A DNA stretch of 61,630 nucleotides from Blastococcus tunisiensis (lineage in GTDB: Bacteria; Actinomycetota; Actinomycetes; Mycobacteriales; Geodermatophilaceae): the NCBI RefSeq assembly GCF_900112815.1, contig NZ_FOND01000025.1:1-61630 (forward strand), read 5' to 3'. Below are positions 59,660 through 61,630 of this stretch, in pieces (the first letter of the stretch is position 1; every line of letters starts with the position of its first letter). The translations under genes were made by a program, and so were the position numbers. The notes beneath the pieces were generated by a model. That model worked only from the letters and a program-made list of their open reading frames with translations, did no database searches and had not been told where the DNA came from.

Positions 59660-60328
59660 TCAGACGGTCGCGGGGAGCGGCATCGTGCCGACGTCGTCGG
59701 CGACGGTCAGCGGTGCGCCGGTGGCGGCCACGACCTCGTCGACGGTGACCCCCGGAGCGGTCTCGCGGAGGACGAGGCCGTCCTCGGTGACGTCGATGAC
59801 GGCGAGATCGGTGACGATCCGGTCGACGCACGCCTTGCCGGTCAGCGGCAGGGTGCACTCCTCGACGACCTTCGGTGACCCGTCGCGCGCGACGTGCTCC
59901 ATCATGATGATCACCCGGCGGGCGCCGTGGACGAGGTCCATCGCACCGCCCATCCCGTTGACCATCTTCCCGGGGATCAGCCAGTTGGCCAGGTCGCCGC
60001 GGACGTTGACCTGCATGGCACCGAGGATCGCCACGTCGAGGTGCTTGCCGCGGATCATCCCGAAGGACAGGCCGGAGTCGAAGAAGCTCGCCCCCGGGAG
60101 GACCGTCACGGTCTCCTTGCCGGCGTTGATGAGGTCCGCGTCCTCCTCGCCCTCGTACGGGTAGGGGCCGACCCCGAGGACTCCGTTCTCCGAGTGCAGG
60201 ACGACGTGGACGCCCTCGGGCACGAAGTTCGGAACCAAGGTCGGCATCCCGATCCCCAGGTTGACGTACTGGCCGTCCTCGAGCTCCAGGGCGACCCGGG
60301 CGGCGAGCTGTTCGCGGGTGAGTGCCAT
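59660..60328 (-). CDS. scoB: 3-oxoacid CoA-transferase, subunit B
   Basis: 222 residues. [20 protein letters not shown] near 16-35 and the catalytic Glu in [13 protein letters not shown] near 46 are the family signatures; [19 protein letters not shown] is further on. It pairs with subunit A to move CoA from succinyl-CoA to a 3-oxoacid. ScoB and PcaJ cannot be separated with certainty by eye; with pcaHGBDC 18 kb away, activity on 3-oxoadipate is possible. The ATG at 60328 shares one base with the subunit A stop (TGATG). Confidence 0.9.
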   Translation of the reverse strand: MALTREQLAARVALELEDGQYVNLGIGMPTLVPNFVPEGVHVVLHSENGVLGVGPYPYEGEEDADLINAGKETVTVLPGASFFDSGLSFGMIRGKHLDVAILGAMQVNVRGDLANWLIPGKMVNGMGGAMDLVHGARRVIIMMEHVARDGSPKVVEECTLPLTGKACVDRIVTDLAVIDVTEDGLVLRETAPGVTVDEVVAATGAPLTVADDVGTMPLPATV

Positions 60329-61125
60329 CAGGGGGAAGCCTCCTCGCCGGCGGCGGCCGGGGTGTCGCCGCGGTCGCTGCGCGGACGGGTCTTGCGGATC
60401 TCGATCTTCTTGCCCTCGGGGCCGACGGGCACGACCCGGTCGACGAACACCCCCGGCAGGTGGACGTGCTCCGGCGGGATCTCGCCGGGCTCGACCAGCT
60501 CCTCGACCTCGGCGATCGTGATCCGACCGGCCATGCCGGCCGGACCGTTGAAGTTTCCTGCGGTCTCGCGGAACACCAGGTTCCCGTGCCGGTCGCCGAC
60601 CGCGGCGCGGACCAGCGCGTAGTCGGCGGTCAGCGACGTCTCCAGGACGAACTGCTGGCCGTCGAAGACGCGGACCTCCTTCGGCTCGCTGGTCCGCACG
60701 ACGTTCCCGTCGGCGTCGTAGCGGATCGGGATGCCGCCCTCGGCCACCATCGTGCCGACGCCGGTCGGCGTGTAGAAGGCGGGGATGCCGGTGCCTCCGG
60801 CGCGCAGCCGTTCCGCGAGCGTCCCCTGCGGGGTCAGCTCGACCTCGAGCTCGCCCGACAGGTAGAGCCGGGCCAGTTCCTTGTTGCCGCCCACGAAGGA
60901 GCTGATCGTCTTGGCGATCCGGCCCGCGTAGAGCAGGACCCCCAGCGCCTGGTCGTCCACCCCGCAGTTGTTGGAGATGGTCGTCAGGCCGCGCGTCCCC
61001 TGCCCGAGGAGAGCGTCGATGAGGGCGATCGGGACGCCGCAGAGCCCGAACCCGCCGACGGCGAGCGTGGCGCCGTCGGGGATGTCGGCGACGGCGTCCC
61101 GGGGGGAGTCGATGACCTTGTCCAC
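60328..61125 (-). CDS. scoA: 3-oxoacid CoA-transferase, subunit A
   Basis: 265 residues. [20 protein letters not shown] near 21-40 holds the CoA-binding GGFG loop; [34 protein letters not shown] and [13 protein letters not shown] follow. The sequence is nearer to actinobacterial ScoA than to proteobacterial PcaI in my reading. About 20 extra polar residues end the protein. The GTG at 61125 follows GGGGAGGG. The two subunits form a two-gene operon with no beta-ketothiolase (pcaF) beside it. Confidence 0.9.
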   Translation of the reverse strand: MDKVIDSPRDAVADIPDGATLAVGGFGLCGVPIALIDALLGQGTRGLTTISNNCGVDDQALGVLLYAGRIAKTISSFVGGNKELARLYLSGELEVELTPQGTLAERLRAGGTGIPAFYTPTGVGTMVAEGGIPIRYDADGNVVRTSEPKEVRVFDGQQFVLETSLTADYALVRAAVGDRHGNLVFRETAGNFNGPAGMAGRITIAEVEELVEPGEIPPEHVHLPGVFVDRVVPVGPEGKKIEIRKTRPRSDRGDTPAAAGEEASP

Positions 61126-61274
61126 GGCTCAGCCCTCCCCGGCGCGGGGAACGGCCGGCGGGACGACGTCCCGCATCCGGTCGGTACGCGTTCGGTCCAC
61201 CAGCGTGCTCCCATCGGTCAGGACTGCGGTCGGCGCCAGTATCCCCGGTGTGCCGTCCCGTCCCGACCGGCGGC

Positions 61275-61290
61275 CCTCCCGGCCGGGAGG
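61275..61290. promoter_or_regulatory. Perfect 16-bp palindrome upstream of scoA
   Basis: CCTCCCGG-CCGGGAGG, 150 bp upstream of the scoA start. It may be an operator for scoAB or may belong to the target region of the neighbouring IS element. The gap 61126-61308 holds no gene. Confidence 0.35.
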
Positions 61291-61308
61291 TAGCCGCTCA
61301 GACGGTAT

Positions 61309-61420
61309 GACCCGACCGATCCCGTGGGGAGCGGTTGCGGGTCGGGGCCTTCCACACCAGAAACGTGGGTTACCGGGGAGGAGCCCCTGCCCGGCCTATC
61401 CGACATGTGTGGGAGGCCCC
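61309..61420 (+). ncRNA. Candidate IS110 bridge RNA
   Basis: The 110 bp before the transposase fold into two strong elements. The first is GACCCG (61309-61314) with CGGGTC (61338-61343), with inner stems CCG/CGG and TCCC/GGGA. The second is a 14-bp pairing of GGGGCCTTCCACAC (61344-61357) with GTGTGGGAGGCCCC (61407-61420, one G-T pair), enclosing about 50 bases with a GGGG-AGGAG-CCCC hairpin. A 5' stem-loop followed by looped stems, between the left end and the transposase start, is the known layout of IS110-group bridge RNAs. The loops that would pair with target and donor are not assigned. Confidence 0.6.
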
Positions 61421-61421
61421 G

Positions 61422-61630
61422 ATGGGTGTGGAGCGTACGAGCGTCGGGCTGGACGTGCACGCACGATCGGTGTCCGCGGCGGCGATCGACGGCGTCACGG
61501 GCGAGTTGATCAAGAAGCGGCTGGTACCCACGACCGACACCGTGATCGAGTGGGTGCGTGGCCTGCCGGGTCCGGCGGCGGTCACCTACGAGGCCGGGCC
61601 GACCGGGTTCGGGCTGGCCCGGGCACTGGC
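61422..61630 (+). CDS. IS110-family transposase, N-terminal part (cut by window edge)
   Basis: The ATG at 61422 opens a frame running off the right edge after 69 codons. It begins with the DEDD RuvC-like domain: SVGLDVHARSVSAAAIDGVT (first catalytic Asp near residue 10) and VTYEAGPTGFGLARAL (catalytic Glu near 58). The C-terminal serine transposase domain is outside the window. A GGGAGG lies within the structured leader 8-13 bases upstream, so the start may be partly masked by RNA structure. Completeness cannot be judged. Confidence 0.9.
   Translation, partial: MGVERTSVGLDVHARSVSAAAIDGVTGELIKKRLVPTTDTVIEWVRGLPGPAAVTYEAGPTGFGLARAL

Noticed and set aside
59660-61125. Naming the CoA transferase genes pcaI and pcaJ
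   Set aside because: The sequence reads closer to actinobacterial ScoA/ScoB, the genes are 18 kb from pcaHGBDC and lack pcaF; activity on 3-oxoadipate is left as a possibility.

Overview
The window is about 61.6 kb of very GC-rich DNA, tightly packed, with many GTG/TTG starts and frequent 4-bp start/stop overlaps. The EthA/EthR pair, GAF-ANTAR and MEDS-HATPase signalling proteins, a c-di-AMP riboswitch ahead of a secreted cell-wall lysin, ScoAB and PaaX/IclR-controlled aromatic catabolism all point to a high-GC actinobacterium. A Geodermatophilaceae-like organism (Blastococcus, Modestobacter, Geodermatophilus) is my inference from overall gene content, not something proved here. No rRNA, tRNA, CRISPR array or phage genes were seen. 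Both edges cut through insertion sequences: the N-terminal part of an IS30-type transposase on the left and of an IS110-type transposase on the right.

Region 1 (0.5-17 kb) is mixed housekeeping and accessory genes: a cupin, a membrane-anchored heptad-repeat protein, TetR plus MFS, a GntP transporter, a glutamate-synthase-like flavoprotein, a tiny acidic lipoprotein, a coupled flavin reductase/luciferase-like monooxygenase pair, a DivIVA-like coiled coil, Usp plus SMP-30, then a divergent ethR / ethA-SDR module and a methyltransferase. Region 2 (17-32 kb) is signalling and envelope: the riboswitch-controlled lysin, ArsR-SulP, a GH3 lipoprotein, a GAF-ANTAR / MEDS-HATPase / STAS partner-switching cluster, the proton-translocating transhydrogenase pntAB, and a PAS-GGDEF-EAL / mini-ORF / HDOD operon.

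Region 3 (33-44 kb) is an aromatic catabolism island. An acyl-CoA dehydrogenase pair is followed by pobA, an IclR regulator, pcaHGBDC, then a CYP199A-like P450 with its own FNR/2Fe-2S reductase and a second IclR. Read together, the P450 would demethylate a para-substituted benzoate (for example 4-methoxybenzoate) to 4-hydroxybenzoate, PobA makes protocatechuate, and PcaHGBDC takes it to beta-ketoadipate enol-lactone and beta-ketoadipate. Related TTCC-N7-GGAA-type palindromes lie before pobA, between iclR and pcaH, and (diverged) before the second IclR. ScoAB-type CoA transferase genes at the right end may serve the next step; pcaF is not in the window.

Region 4 (44.7-56.1 kb) is one long leftward operon: a fused LivF-LivG ATPase, two permeases, a binding lipoprotein, two acyl-CoA ligases, SDR, amidohydrolase and MaoC dehydratase. 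It faces a PaaX-family regulator across a palindrome that forms the -35 boxes of both predicted promoters. The substrate is unknown but should be an organic acid activated to a CoA thioester. Region 5 (56.2-61.6 kb) has an epoxide hydrolase, a CynX-type MFS, a frameshifted DUF559 gene bracketed by two near-identical 57-bp palindromic repeats, scoAB, and the IS110 element, whose leader folds like a bridge RNA.
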